Shown: in pieces, positions 44,648 to 55,247 of the stretch | How positions within the stretch are numbered: position 1 is the first letter of the stretch | Layout: every line of letters starts with the position of its first letter | Source: Rehmannia glutinosa | Taxonomy: Eukaryota; Streptophyta; Magnoliopsida; Lamiales; Orobanchaceae | Direction: 5' to 3' | Length of the DNA: 64,000 nt | Assembly (NCBI GenBank): GCA_016081115.2 | Contig: CM071931.1 | Coordinates: forward strand, 30,914,317 to 30,978,316 | Translations under genes and position numbers: made by a program | The notes under the pieces: generated by a model | What the model was told of the DNA's origin: nothing | Database searches by the model: none | The model's input: only the letters and a program-made list of their open reading frames with translations

Positions 44648-47386
44648 TTTTTTCTCTCTTTTTCTTTCCTCCCCTTTCTTCTTCTCCCCTCTTTCCTCTC
44701 TCTTTCCTTTTCATTTTGTTGATTGTTCTCCGGCCACCGCCACCGGAACGGCCGTCAGCCACCGGAAAGACGTCGGTGGTGGCATAAAGGGGACAAGATC
44801 CTTGTTGTTGTGGTTAGTTCATGTTATATATATTTTGTTATTTTATTTTTCTGTTTTATTTTAGTTTTGGTGGTTTTTGAAGTTTAAAAAAATGGAGTTC
44901 ACCCAATAGCACTACAGGATTTACTCCTTGAGGTTGAGGGTGAAGCACCACCATCGGAAAACCACCAAAACTGCCGCCAATGAACATTTTTGGGGCTGTT
45001 TTATAATTTTTTTATTTTTTCGAATTTTCTTAAATTATTTTCAAGTGTTATTTTCCTATGGATACTTGGGGTTGTTTTCTTTTAAATTATTTTATTTAAA
45101 GTATTTCGAATTTTTTTGTTTGGAAAAAAAAGAAATATACAGATATATATATATAATTAAAAAAATATAATAAAATAAATATATTCTTAATTAATTATTT
45201 TGAAGTTTTAAATCATTTTTCAAGTATTATTTCCTATGGGTATGGGGTTGTTTCTTAATTAATAACACTACAATATTTTTATTTATTTTGAATTTTAAAA
45301 TTTAATTTTCAAATATTATTTTCTTATGGGTTCAATGAGGCTACATCCAAGTAAACCACTAATATTTTACCTTAAGGTTGAGGGAAAATTGCCTAGAACC
45401 TTTTGCATGTTATTCAAATCATTAGATCTATTAATTTCACCATATATTACAAATATTATTTTTCAAACTATCTCGAAATAATGGGTTTATTAAGATTTTT
45501 TGTTGGTCTTTTGGTTCAATGAGGCCATTCCAAGATAATCACTAAAGTTTATACCATAAGGTTGAGGAAAAATTTCTAGAACCTTTTGCATGTTGATAAA
45601 AACATTAAAACTATGAACTTTAATACTAATATTTCAAATTTATTTTATATTTATTATTAAAAATAGGATATATCTTATCATATTTTATTTTAAAGTCTTA
45701 AAGAGTGAAACAGTCGGAAAATGGGTATCGGACTGCCGAAAAACACCGGACCGCCGCTGTCCTCCGGTCGCCGGACCACCACTGCCTCCGGGCGCCATGG
45801 CTAGTATGGCCGTTTATTTCCGGCTCACTTCTTTTCTTCTTCTTCTTCTCTCTAATGCTATTTTTCTTAACTAATTAAAATACTTTGATAATTTTATGTA
45901 ACTATTCTATATATATTCTGAAATTTTAATATTAATTGTTAAAAATAATTGGACTAAAAAGTGTTGAAAATTCGTGTAGGAGCCGAGCCACTCTTGGTGC
46001 CATAGCTACTTGACCATCAAACAAAAAAAATACACGTGGGTAAAAAATTTAGCCAATTTTAATTCTGTTTGGGTAAACTTTATTTATTCTTTACTTAACA
46101 CAAGTTTAAAATCATGAAGTTGCATGAATTGATGTTACTTAATTGAGTAGTCAATATGATGACTTGTATGTTTAATTTGAATTTACTATGGCTATGTTTG
46201 GGTATGGTTGCATGACAAGTAGAAAAATAATCTTGTTAAATTCTATTATATAGAATACTTGTTTGATAGGTTTTAATTTATTGTTACTGCTCATTTTTGA
46301 AGATGTTGGATTAATATGATTAATAATATAGAAAATAATGGTTAGAAGATATAACCACTAAAGGATATAATTGTGCAACAATTGAATTTTGAATAAATAA
46401 CCTCACTTATCTTATGATCTGTTACTTAATCCATTTGTTGTATTATGATTGTTATACTAATTGTACACAACATATATTAGTATAGAAATGATACTTGAAC
46501 TCTTTGCAATCATAGATCGTCTATCGAATAGGTTGCCTGTTGATGTTTGCTCGACTACACATGGGCCTATTCCCATTTTTTTGGTCGGGCCGGAGACGGC
46601 AGCAGAACTTGGATCGTAGTATTGGTATATTCCGGAATATGACGGTATCTAGGTTTAAACCCACAGCTAAAGAGTCGTCGAGCCACTCGGGAGGAATAAG
46701 GTGTTAGGCTTCGGCCTAGTACGTTGGAGAACGCAGTGGGGTGCGGTGTTTATTCCACACTGGCCTCGCGTTTACCGTTATGTTATCCCGATCGTTTGAT
46801 TTTAAAATGGGGCATAAAACCTAGTCCGTTTTAAAATCATTTTGAACTGGAACGTTAAGGTGCGGTGTAATTCTTTTTAGAAATTTGTGCTGACTTATCG
46901 TAATTTGATAAAATTTTGGTTCGTCTTTTGAAAATGCTAATTACTTTACTTAACTTCCATTGTGCACTCCACATGCATCACACAGGATTTCATAATTTAT
47001 TTTCTTAAAACTTTTCTGCATTCCCCAACCCCACTCACTGGGCGGTTTAGCTCACCCCACGTTTTATAAATTATTTACAGAAAATAATGAAAATGATCCG
47101 GACACCCCAATCCAAGAGTAATCCGGACATTGGCTCTAGCTGCTTATATATGTTAAATTTCTCTAAAGTACTTTGACCATGGCATGTAATAAGCCACTTT
47201 GGTATCTTTTATTGAAAACCTACTTATGGTATTAAGACTTCCACTCTTTTGGCGTGTACTAGACGATAAGTAAGTATTTTGTATTTGGTATCCTATAATT
47301 GTGATGGAGTTAATTTTATGACCTTTATTTATGTTTTATTAATTTATTAGTTTGGATTATTATTATTATTCGGGGCGTGACAGTAG

Positions 47387-47402
47387 TGGTATCAGAGCTT
47401 GG
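47387..47402 (+). other. Gypsy-B primer-binding site
   Basis: TGGTATCAGAGCTTGG starts 5 bases after the LTR end and complements initiator tRNA-Met. Confidence 0.93.
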
Positions 47403-47721
47403 GTGTAGGAAATTACATCTAAGAAGACCCAGGATATGATCTTCTGCCTGTGGTCGTATAACTCAACTGGATCTCTATATTAAGAACTTCATTTTATTTT
47501 ATTTTCTTGGGTCGGTCTATAAGTGCGTAGGACTTGGTGGTTACTTATCTTATTGGTCGATGGATTAGTATGCCCTATATATTCTCGTTCGGTTTCTCGA
47601 CTGATAGGGTGTTCATCATGTACGATGGACCCCATGGGATCGAGTGGTCACTCCCGTTGTCTTGAGCATGTCCAGTACTTAAGATAATCTTGTTGACTAG
47701 TACTCTACTCGTAGCAACGAG

Positions 47722-48020
47722 ATGAAAGAGTTGTTTTATCAGGAACTACAGTACACTTTTCAGTTGGAAGTGCAACTCGCTCTGACTCATGCGACCTTAT
47801 AGGATTGCAACTATCAGATTGATCAGGTGACCCAGCAGCTGCTCACAGTTCAGGCGCAGCGTGAGCAGGAGCGAAGACTATCAGGGCGAGGGCGATAGGT
47901 CTCTGCACGGCTATACCTGGATTGGCCGTACCTCCTGTGGTTCCTTCTTCCTCTTCCGAGGAGGAGCCTTTCGAGGAGTCTGATTCTGATGATGACTTGA
48001 TGATGTGGGAGGTTGACTAG
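47722..48020 (+). pseudogene. Gypsy-B accessory ORF upstream of gag (decayed)
   Basis: From 47722 the frame reads MKELFYQELQYTFQLEVQLA and, after a TAG, DQVTQQLLTVQAQREQERRL, a Gln/Glu/Leu-rich helical stretch. A second frame continues AIPGLAVPPVVPSSSSEEEP and FEESDSDDDLMMWEVD before a TAG at 48018. Helical region, proline linker and acidic tail parallel the Gypsy-A ORF at 18969-19677, although residue identity is low. Function unknown; two breaks make it inactive here. Confidence 0.5.
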
Positions 48021-48363
48021 GATGGGGTCATAGTGATAGACCCGTAGATTAGATATATTATATGATGGGTATATGTGTTTTGACTACAACATAAGGCTGA
48101 GGTTTTTGTCTATATTACTGTACAGGCAGTGTATATGATAGTAACACTGACCTAGTCAGCTAGCATCTTCCTAGAATAGGTGCCATTTTGATCTATGTTT
48201 TGTCATTGTATAAAGTTATGTATGGTATATATATAAATGAGGGCAAGGTTCCCGCTTTTGTAATTTTGTTTCGTGTTGTGATATGTTACTGTTAATGTAT
48301 ACATTTGGTAACATTGTAATAACACATATTCTAACAACCTTTCATCTTTGTAACTCTCAGTTG
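48021..48363 (+). other. Gypsy-B spacer before gag, ending in a splice-acceptor-like site
   Basis: This is AT-rich and noncoding. Its last bases, TTTCATCTTTGTAACTCTCAG followed by TTGATGGCT, form a pyrimidine-rich tract and CAG directly before the gag ATG (48364), as in a splice acceptor. Use of this site is speculation. Confidence 0.4.
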
Positions 48364-49350
48364 ATGGCTGAACGAAGAGGTAGGGGATGCCCACGTATGC
48401 ATCCTAGATACGAACCATATCCTCTGCATAACGAAATGCCGGAACCAGAACACCCAAATCCACCAAACCCTGCTGCAGAACCAGATCTGAACACTCAAGT
48501 GCTACAACAGTTGGTGGTGTATTTGCAGCAGCAAAACTCAACTGGGCAACATCATACAGGTCCCGCTGTCGAGACTCATGATCGGGTGCTGGAAAGATTC
48601 CTTCGATTTAACCCCACCAGCCTTCCTGGGAGAACCTGATGACAAAAGCCGAGGATTGGCTGGAAAGGATTGAGAGCATATTTGATGCTTAGAAGTACAC
48701 TGAAGAGCAACAACTTACCTTTGTGATATTTTGTCTGGAAGAGGCAACTCACAACTGGTGGCGAACTGTTGAGGAAAAATGGACACGAGACAGGACTAGA
48801 AAGACATGTGGAAATTTTGTACATGAGTTTCGTAAATAGTACATTCCCAAAGTACATTCCCAATGTCAGTTGTTCAGTACGAGAAGAATTCCACCGATTA
48901 TCCAAGTATGCACCAGGATTAGTGCAAGAGGAAGAGGATAAGCTGTACAAGTTTACTAGGGGCCTCATACTGGAATTGCAGAACCAACTATTGGCTATCG
49001 AGATTACTACATACGAAATTGCGGTTCAGGCTGCCGCAAGAATTGAAAGCGGATTGACTCGGTTAGAGCCCAAATATAAAGGGAAAATTGGGAGTTCAAA
49101 GGGCCCTTCTGGAGGTCAAACTGCAAAGCCGATTCAATCGAAGCAGAAACAAGGGATGGGTACGGTAGCAGAAAAAGGTAAACAACCAGTGCCACTGAAC
49201 TGTTCTCATTGCCAAAGGCCAGGACACACTTCACATGCTTGCTGGAGAAAGCTCGGGAGGTGTCTTCGATGTGGGAGCGACAAACACCTGTTCAAGGAGT
49301 GTCCAAATCCGATTGCTAGGGACAATAGTGGAGATCATCCCAAGATGCAA
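48364..49350 (+). pseudogene. Gypsy-B gag
   Basis: The start MAERRGRGCPRMHPRYEPYP is followed by a Pro/Glu-rich N-terminus. A frameshift near 48610 leads to the gag core (AEDWLERIESIFDA, LEEATHNWWRTVEEKW), which has stops at about 48690 and 48837. The third part (48839-49350) carries EFHRLSKYAPGLVQEEEDKL and YKFTRGLILELQNQL. Two adjacent CCHC knuckles follow: CSHCQRPGHTSHAC (49201-49242) and CLRCGSDKHLFKEC (49261-49302). Gag packages element RNA. Two knuckles agree with the Tekay/Del group. Confidence 0.92.
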
Positions 49351-49860
49351 GGACGAGTTTTTGCACTAGACGGGCAAGAAGCCCATGAATCAATTGACGT
49401 GGTGGAAGGTACGCTCCTTGTATCTAATCACCTCGCTAAAGTTTTGCTAGATCCTGGCTCAACACATTCATTTGTTGCACCACATTTCACCTACAATCTG
49501 AATGCTTGTATGGAATCTCTACCATATTCGTTAGAAGTTGTCACTCCTATGGGAGCTCGTCAAATAACTATTTCTGTTTTTCATGATTGTGGTGTAATGG
49601 TTGGATATGCTTGTTTTTCTGTGGATCTAATTGTTTTGCCAATCTTGGATTACGATGTAATTTTGCGGATGGATTGTTTAGCCCGACATTATGCAAATAT
49701 GAATTGTCACACAAAAGAGGTAAGATTGTGTATTCCTGGTAAACGAGAAGTGGTAATGTCTGGAAAAGCACAAGTTAAGATGGTTCCGATTATTTCAGCC
49801 ATCAAGGCTAGGAAAGCAATAGCAAAAGGTGCAAGAGGATACCTGGCTTATATTATCAAT
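49351..49860 (+). pseudogene. Gypsy-B aspartic protease
   Basis: The active-site block reads LLDPGSTHSF (49444-49473). The usual motif is DSGSTHSF, so the Ser after the catalytic Asp is Pro in this copy. The flanking LVSNHLAKV, YDVILRMDCLARHYANMNCH and VRLCIPGK match the family. The frame is continuous with the gag knuckles and the start of RT. The Pro substitution next to the catalytic Asp should impair activity. Confidence 0.88.
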
Positions 49861-50760
49861 AAACCCTGCAGCGAAAAGGAGATTAGTGACGTACCCATAG
49901 TGTCAGACTATCCTGATGTATTTCCTAAAGAGCTCATTTCGCTACCCCCAAATAGAGAAGTTGAATTCACTATTGAAATTTTGTCGGGTACATCACCAAT
50001 AGCTAAGACACCATACCGGATGGCCCCACTAGAGTTACGAGAACTGAAAACTCAGTTACAAAAGCTTCTCGAACTAGGATTTATTCGACCTAGTATATCA
50101 CCTTGGGGATCCCCGGTACTGTTTGTAAAGAAAAAAGATGGTACGTTGAGATTGTGTATTGATTATCGAGAACTCAATAACGTTACCATCAAAAATAAAT
50201 ATCCATTACCACGAATAGACGAACTGTTTGACCAACTTCGGGGGGGAGTGTGTTTTCAAAATTGGATTTACAACAAGGATATCATCAATTAAGAATCAAG
50301 GAAGAAGATATTCCTAAGTCAGCCCTTTGAAACTCGATATGGTCATTTTGAATTTGTAGTGATGCCTTATGGGTTAACGAATGCTCTAGCAGCCTTCATG
50401 GATTTGATGTATAGAGTGTTTAGACCATATCTAGATCAATTCGTCGTATTTTTTATCGACGACATTCTCGTGTACTCTAAGTCGAGGGAGGAACATGAGA
50501 CACATTTGAAGATTGTGTTGGAGACCTTGATACAACAACAACTTTACGCCAAATTCAGTAAATGCGAATTCTGGCTTAGTAAAGTCGCATTCTTGGGCCA
50601 TATCATTTCTGGTAAAGGGATAGCAGTGGATCCCTTGAAAGTACAGACGGTACTAGAATGGAAACGACCTGAAACGGTAACCGACATTCGAAGCTTCTTG
50701 GGACACGTTGGGTATTACCGTAGATTCATTAAGGACTTCTCTAAAATTGCAGGCCCATTG
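49861..50760 (+). pseudogene. Gypsy-B reverse transcriptase
   Basis: The RT domain runs from VPIVSDYPDVFPKELISLPP and REVEFTIEILSGTSPIAKTP through FVKKKDGTLRLCIDYRELN, then MPYGLTNALAAFMDLM and the catalytic FIDDILVYSKS (FIDD at 50452-50463). It ends in the connection block FLGHVGYYRRFIKDFSKIAG. A run of Gs at 50241-50247 and a second indel near 50321 break the frame between the first and second catalytic parts. Confidence 0.95.
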
Positions 50761-51250
50761 ACAAGATTGACTCAGAAACATGCTAAATTCATATGTGACG
50801 ATAAGTGTGAGGCTAGTTTTCAAGAACTAAAGAATAAACTCACCACTGCACCGGTGTTAGCCCTTCTTGAAGGACTAGAGAACTATGTGGTTTATAGTGA
50901 CGCATCAAGGGAAGGACTAGGCGCAGTGTTAATGCAACATGGTAAGGTGGTTGCCTATGCGTCTCGAAAACTTAAGCCATATGAAGCAAACTATCCCACC
51001 CATGATCTAGAGTTGGCTGCGATTGTGTTTGCTCTAAAGAAATGGCGACACTATCTGTATGGGGAAGAATTCATGGTCTTTACTGATCATAAGAGTCTTA
51101 AGTAACTTTTCTCGCAAAAGGAGTTAAACTTGAGGCAAAGTAGGTGGGTGGAATTGTTGGAAGATTATCACTTTGATATACAATATCACCCAGGCAAAGC
51201 TAATGTAGTCGCCGATGCCTTGAGTAGAAAAGCTCAACTAGCTAGATTGA
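50761..51250 (+). pseudogene. Gypsy-B RNase H
   Basis: LENYVVYSDASREGLGAVL gives the first catalytic Asp. YPTHDLELAAIVFALKKWRH gives the Glu, FTDHKSLK the second Asp, and YHPGKANVVADALSRK the last block. One nonsense codon (TAA, 51103-51105) interrupts directly after HKSLK. Gypsy RNase H removes the RNA strand during cDNA synthesis. Confidence 0.93.
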
Positions 51251-51269
51251 TGATACGGGAGCGGGATTC

Positions 51270-52500
51270 CCTCAAAGAATTGAGTAGTTGGAACCCAAGA
51301 AAAATAGGAGCCCATCTCTTGTGTGCCAACTTATCTTGATGCTGGAACTGTTGGATGAGATTCGAGTGGCACAAGAAAACGACGAGAATTTTAAGACATT
51401 AAAGGAAAAAGTGCATCAAGGGTTGAGACCGGATTTTGTAGTAGGGACCGACGGGATAATGAGATTCAGGAATAAAGTTTGTATACCGAATGATGAAGGC
51501 TTGAGAAATAAGATCTTAACTAAACCTCATCACTCTAGGTATACGATTCACCCTGGCGGTAATAAAATGTATAATGATTTGAAGAAAAGTTTTTGGTGGG
51601 TGAATATGAAAAACCAAGTAGCTGAACACGTGGCAAAGTGTTTGACTTGTCAGCGTGTGAAAGCGGAGCATTAGAGACCTTCCGGTTTACTACAACCATT
51701 GGCAATTCCCGAATGGAATGGGGAAAAAGTTACAATGGACTTTGTTACTGATTTGCCGAGAACTCGAAGCGGCCATGACTCAATCTGGGTGATTATGGAT
51801 CGATTAACGAAATCTGCACACTTCTTACCTATCAGAAAGACAAAGAGTTTACAGCGATTAACTCAGTTATACATAAGGGATGTAGTTCGATTGCATGGGG
51901 TACTAGTCGACATTGTTTCAGATCGAGATCCAAGATTCGTATCCCGATTTTGGAAAAGTCTCCATAAAGGATTGGGAACACATTTAAGTTTTAGCACCGC
52001 TTCTCACCCACAGACAGATAGGCAGTCTGAGAACAGACCCTTGAAGATATGTTGAGGGCTTGTACACTGGATTTCTCCGGAAGTTGGGATTCACATCTTC
52101 CGTTGGCAGAATTCGCCTACAACAATAGTTATCAAGCAACTATTAGTATGGCGCCATATGAAGCTTTATATGGGAAAATGTAGATCTCCAGTACACTGGG
52201 AGATAGATGACAAATGGACGCCAAAACAGAGAAGAGGGCTTCAGATGGTCATTGCTAAAAACAGATTTAGTTCAAGAAGCAATGGAAAAAGTCCGACTCA
52301 TTAAAGATAGAATAAGAACTGCTCAGAGTCGGCAAAAGAGTTATGCAGATAATAGGCGAAGGGATCTAGAATTCGAAGTTGGGGATAGGGTATTTTTGAG
52401 ATTATCACCAAGAAATGGTCTTATAGAATCCAGAAAAGGCAGAAAACTGAGTCCACGGTATGTAGGACCATACCTATTGTGGAGAGAATTGGCAGCCTGG
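51270..52500 (+). pseudogene. Gypsy-B integrase (HHCC zinc domain, DDE core, GPF/Y)
   Basis: The zinc domain is HHSRYTIHPGGNKMYNDLKK with AKCLTCQRVKAEH. A TAG at 51672 replaces a Gln codon of the usual KAEHQRPSGLL. The core follows in frame: MDFVTDLPRTRSGHDSIW (first Asp), IVSDRDPRFVSRFWK (second Asp) and HPQTDRQSE (Glu). The catalytic triad is therefore present. Breaks occur at 52055, about 52180 and 52490. The GPF/Y module is LSPRYVGPY (52448-52474). The core is very close to the integrase of Gypsy-A. Confidence 0.94.
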
Positions 52501-52841
52501 CTTATCGACTTAACCTTCTGGGGGCATTAGCAGGGATGCACGATGTATTCCACGTATCCCGACTTAAGAAGTATAACCCGAATCCAACGCATATCATCAA
52601 AGAAGAGATCCCTGTGATTCAAGAAGATTTATCATACGTGGAGCAACCATTGCGAATTATTGACGATCAAATTAAGGAATTACGCGGAAAAAGAATTCCT
52701 CTGGTAAAGGTATTATGGCAGAAGCATAATAAACCCGAGGATGCTACTTGTGAGTTGGAGGAAGATATGATCAAGAATTACCCAGAAATATGTCAAGAAC
52801 GAATTTGGGGGCCAAATTCCTTGAAGGAGGGGAGTATGTAA
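52479..52841 (+). pseudogene. Gypsy-B integrase end with chromodomain-like tail
   Basis: GMHDVFHVSRLKKYNPNPTH is the end of the integrase linker. The tail IKELRGKRIPLVKVLWQKHN and KPEDATCELEEDMIKNYPEI is the degenerate chromodomain typical of Tekay/Del elements (the usual Trp of ATWE is Cys here). The last codons run through the polypurine tract into the 3' LTR. Confidence 0.9.
52824..52836 (+). other. Gypsy-B polypurine tract
   Basis: AAGGAGGGGAGTA abuts the 3' LTR start at 52837. Confidence 0.88.
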
Positions 52842-53280
52842 GACCCATCGACTAACCTCAAGATATTCTAGGTATTTATCTTATTTGGTGGTATACTTTA
52901 ATTTTTATAGCTATACATATATATATATATATTTTTCTCTTAACTAATTATGACTTTATTTTATAATTTTATTTGTTCATATGAGTTAGAATTTATATTT
53001 TATCATTTTATAACTAAATTATTTAATCTTATATATTATATAATTGCTTACTTTTATATATTCATTTCTTTTGGACTTATCCTATTAAAGCTCTAGCCCA
53101 AACCTTAGACCCATTTTGTTGACCCCATTTTCAGATATTTTTTAGAGGAAATTACACAAAATACCCTAATTTTTGAAAAAAGGATAAAAATACCACCCCC
53201 ATCCCAAATATGCCCCATCCGGTCATAAATATGACAAATATACCCATTCTTACCTCTTCAGTTTTTCACCCTCCATAAAT

Positions 53281-53458
53281 CTGAAGAGGAGCCCGTGGAC
53301 GGCGGAGGAAGACGAGATGCTGGCGGAATACATAAAGAGGGAAGGTGAAGGAAGGTGGCGGACGTTGCCGAAGAAGGTCGGGCTGCTCTGCTGTGGGAAG
53401 AGTTGCCACCTCCGGTGGTTGAATTATCTCTCCGCCTCCACTGCCTCCTCGGCAACAG
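53281..53458 (+). pseudogene. R2R3-MYB transcription factor exon fragment (R2 repeat)
   Basis: The frame LKRSPWTAEEDEMLAEYIKR, EGEGRWRTLPKKVGLLCCGK, SCHLRWLNYL is a plant MYB R2 repeat. The three tryptophans have the standard 19-residue spacing. The N-terminal residues before LKR and an ATG are missing, and the R3 repeat and activation domain are absent. Compared with the usual GLLRCGKSCRLRW, two Arg are Cys and His (CG to TG or CA changes). A donor GT follows at 53459. It is a captured, non-functional fragment. Confidence 0.9.
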
Positions 53459-53466
53459 GTACTTTT

Positions 53467-53470
53467 CCAT

Positions 53471-53518
<48 letters not shown>
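53467..53518. repeat. (CA)n(TA)n compound microsatellite
   Basis: CA units followed by TA units directly after the MYB exon donor site, within the presumed intron. Confidence 0.95.
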
Positions 53519-53521
<3 letters not shown>

Positions 53522-53596
53522 AAGCAGTAAGTAATACATGGGTTTCTTATTTTCTGATTTTATTAAACCATTGTATTTTACAAAAAAAGAAAGGTT

Positions 53597-53794
53597 TTGG
53601 GGGAGGTCGCTAGTTCGCCTGGAATGTCGAGTTCTATGGCGAGAGCTGGTGGGATATTCTTGCCCATTATTAAGTCTTTGGCTTTGGGTGCTGAAAGTAA
53701 TCCTAAGGACCCCTCGTCAAGTAAACTAGGAGTTTTTCTAATTCAATCCCAGAATCAAGTTAATTGGATTCCTGGCTTTCTTTTTTTGTGTTGA
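53597..53794 (+). other. coding-like segment in Pack-MULE, unidentified
   Basis: Reads MGEVASSPGMSSSMARAGGI and FLPIIKSLALGAESNPKDPS with normal codon composition for the first 45 residues. I do not recognise it. It may be a captured exon from a different gene than the MYB fragment. Confidence 0.3.
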
Positions 53795-54153
53795 ATGCAA
53801 ATTTGAATGATTTGTTGATTTTGTGTTGCTGATGCATGTTTTTTCGTGTTCTTTTATTATTTTGTGATCTGAAGTTTTTCGTTTGTTTCGATGTTGTTTC
53901 GAAGTTGTTTCTGTTATGTTTCTGGGTTTTCAAATATGTTATTGATCCTAAAGACTGGTATACAACTAGAATATATAATAGGTTCTCTTTTGATGTTATA
54001 AACAATTTGAAGAACTAATTAACTGAAAACCAACTTGAGGCTTTCAAGAAACCCCATTTTTGCTATTTATTTTCCATTTATTTGTTCTTTTTTACTGTTT
54101 TTGATTTGTTGTGTTATCTATCTGACTGTGTATCTTTTTTTATTTCTTTTGTA

Positions 54154-54378
54154 GTGAATGTGAGATTTTTTGTTACTTGTTATGCCGAGCACTTTATTGG
54201 TGGGAAGGCTATGGACGTCGAAGCGTTTGAGATAGAGAATGTACAAGCAAGGCTCAGTCATCTGCTTCACAATCATGCTAAGTTGAAGCTGCAAAATGGT
54301 GATGACGATGACAACGACATTGAGTTTCTACCTCCACTCCCTAATGATTTTAGAGAATTATTGTTATGTAAATCTTAA
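54154..54378 (+). pseudogene. captured exon of unknown gene in Pack-MULE
   Basis: It follows an acceptor-like TTTCTTTTGTAG (ending 54153). The frame continues to AEHFIGGKAMDVEAFEIENV, QARLSHLLHNHAKLKLQNGD, DDDNDIEFLPPLPNDFRELL and a TAA. The composition is coding-like, with an acidic run and a short helical region. No family was recognised; an MYB C-terminus is possible but unsupported. Confidence 0.35.
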
Positions 54379-54749
54379 TGATGGTGTAATCAGTTGAAAC
54401 ATGTAAGAAACATAAATGAAACATGTAAGAAACAATTGTGAACAGGGGATCATGTGATAAAAGTTTGTAATAAATTGCTTTTAAATTTAGAGAAATAGTG
54501 TAGTTTTTCCCCATATACTCTTCAGCTTTTTTTTTGTCATCCTTGTAAATGTTGATCTTTGCTTCATTTCGATGTCTGCATGCCTAATCTTGAACTAAAG
54601 ATCTCACGTACTCTAGAAAAGTTGTTACTAGTAGGTCTTTCCCCGCTACAGTTGATGCATTCAATAATTCTACGATGTTGGAAGTCAATACAAAGTATTT
54701 TTTAGTCTGACAGTAGAGTCGTGTCCATTTCTGGTAGCCGATGATGGAC

Positions 54750-54906
54750 AAGTAAGCTTAAATTTTCTGAATTGAATTTGTTGTTCCAAGAATTCGTTTA
54801 GGGTGTTGAATGTGCAGTCTATTGAAATCAGTATTCTTGTTATTTCAAAGTTGGTATACTCTCTATTTTCTTCCCATTGTCCATTGTGGCATACCACAAC
54901 TGAGAT
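54750..54906 (-). pseudogene. MuDR transposase N-terminal domain fragment
   Basis: The minus-strand frame ISVVVCHNGQWEENREYTNF and EITRILISIDCTFNTLNEFL matches the start of plant MuDR transposases (pattern V..HNG.W.....Y..F......I.....T...L). It is followed by decayed sequence. Neither the SWIM zinc finger nor the DDE core is present. It supports assigning the host insertion to Mutator. Confidence 0.65.
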
Positions 54907-55216
54907 TTTCTCCACGCAACTGTGGAATTCATTGAAAAGTTGGCTAAGTGAAACATATAAGAAACCTAAATGAAACAGGTATGAAACAATAAAGAAACAA
55001 AAAACGTGTTTGAAACAACAAAGAAACCAACCCAAAAAAATCAGCGGAAAATTGGTATTTTTGTCAAAATTCAGCGGAAAATGGGCATTGTGCAGGGATT
55101 GGGTATGGAAAATGGGGTATTCATGTCCTTTTTCCTATTTTTTAAGCCTTGTTTTTTGTCAAGCCTAGCCCATCTCCAAGCCCAACCCAAACCAAAAGCC
55201 TACCCACTTAGGACCC

Positions 55217-55247
55217 CTATATATACCTTAGAACCCTAACCCTAGAC
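55217..55247 (+). promoter_or_regulatory. Gypsy-B 3' LTR core promoter
   Basis: The same TATA box and telo-box as at 44457-44487, but preceded by the original LTR sequence (CCACTTAGGACCC) without the MITE. Confidence 0.65.

Larger units (their letters stand above)
43601..47382 (+). repeat. Gypsy-B 5' LTR (with hAT MITE)
   Basis: It starts TGTAAGACCC and ends GGGGCGTGACA. It holds the MITE at 43981-44446, a TATA box at 44457 and a TA microsatellite (44610-44642). The rest is noncoding, including a CT-rich leader and GC-rich blocks near 44550 and 45720. Confidence 0.95.
53145..55135. mobile_element. Pack-MULE (1991 bp) carrying host-gene fragments
   Basis: It is present only in the 3' LTR; the 5' LTR shows the empty site (near 43905). 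The 9-bp TSD TATTTTTTA (53136-53144 and 55136-55144) is exact, the length made by Mutator-like elements. The ends GAGGAAATTACACAAAATAC and, in reverse complement, GGAAAAAGGACATGAATACC are only partly alike. Inside are a MYB exon, a second coding-like segment, a MuDR N-terminal fragment on the minus strand, and noncoding DNA. Confidence 0.88.

Noticed and set aside
44527..44787. 86-residue frame in the Gypsy-B 5' LTR leader
   Set aside because: It consists of simple sequence (TA tract, CT-rich leader) and is not preserved at the matching place in the 3' LTR.
53317..53613. 98-residue frame overlapping the MYB exon
   Set aside because: It contains the MYB reading, but the part after NYL runs through a CA/TA microsatellite in the presumed intron.
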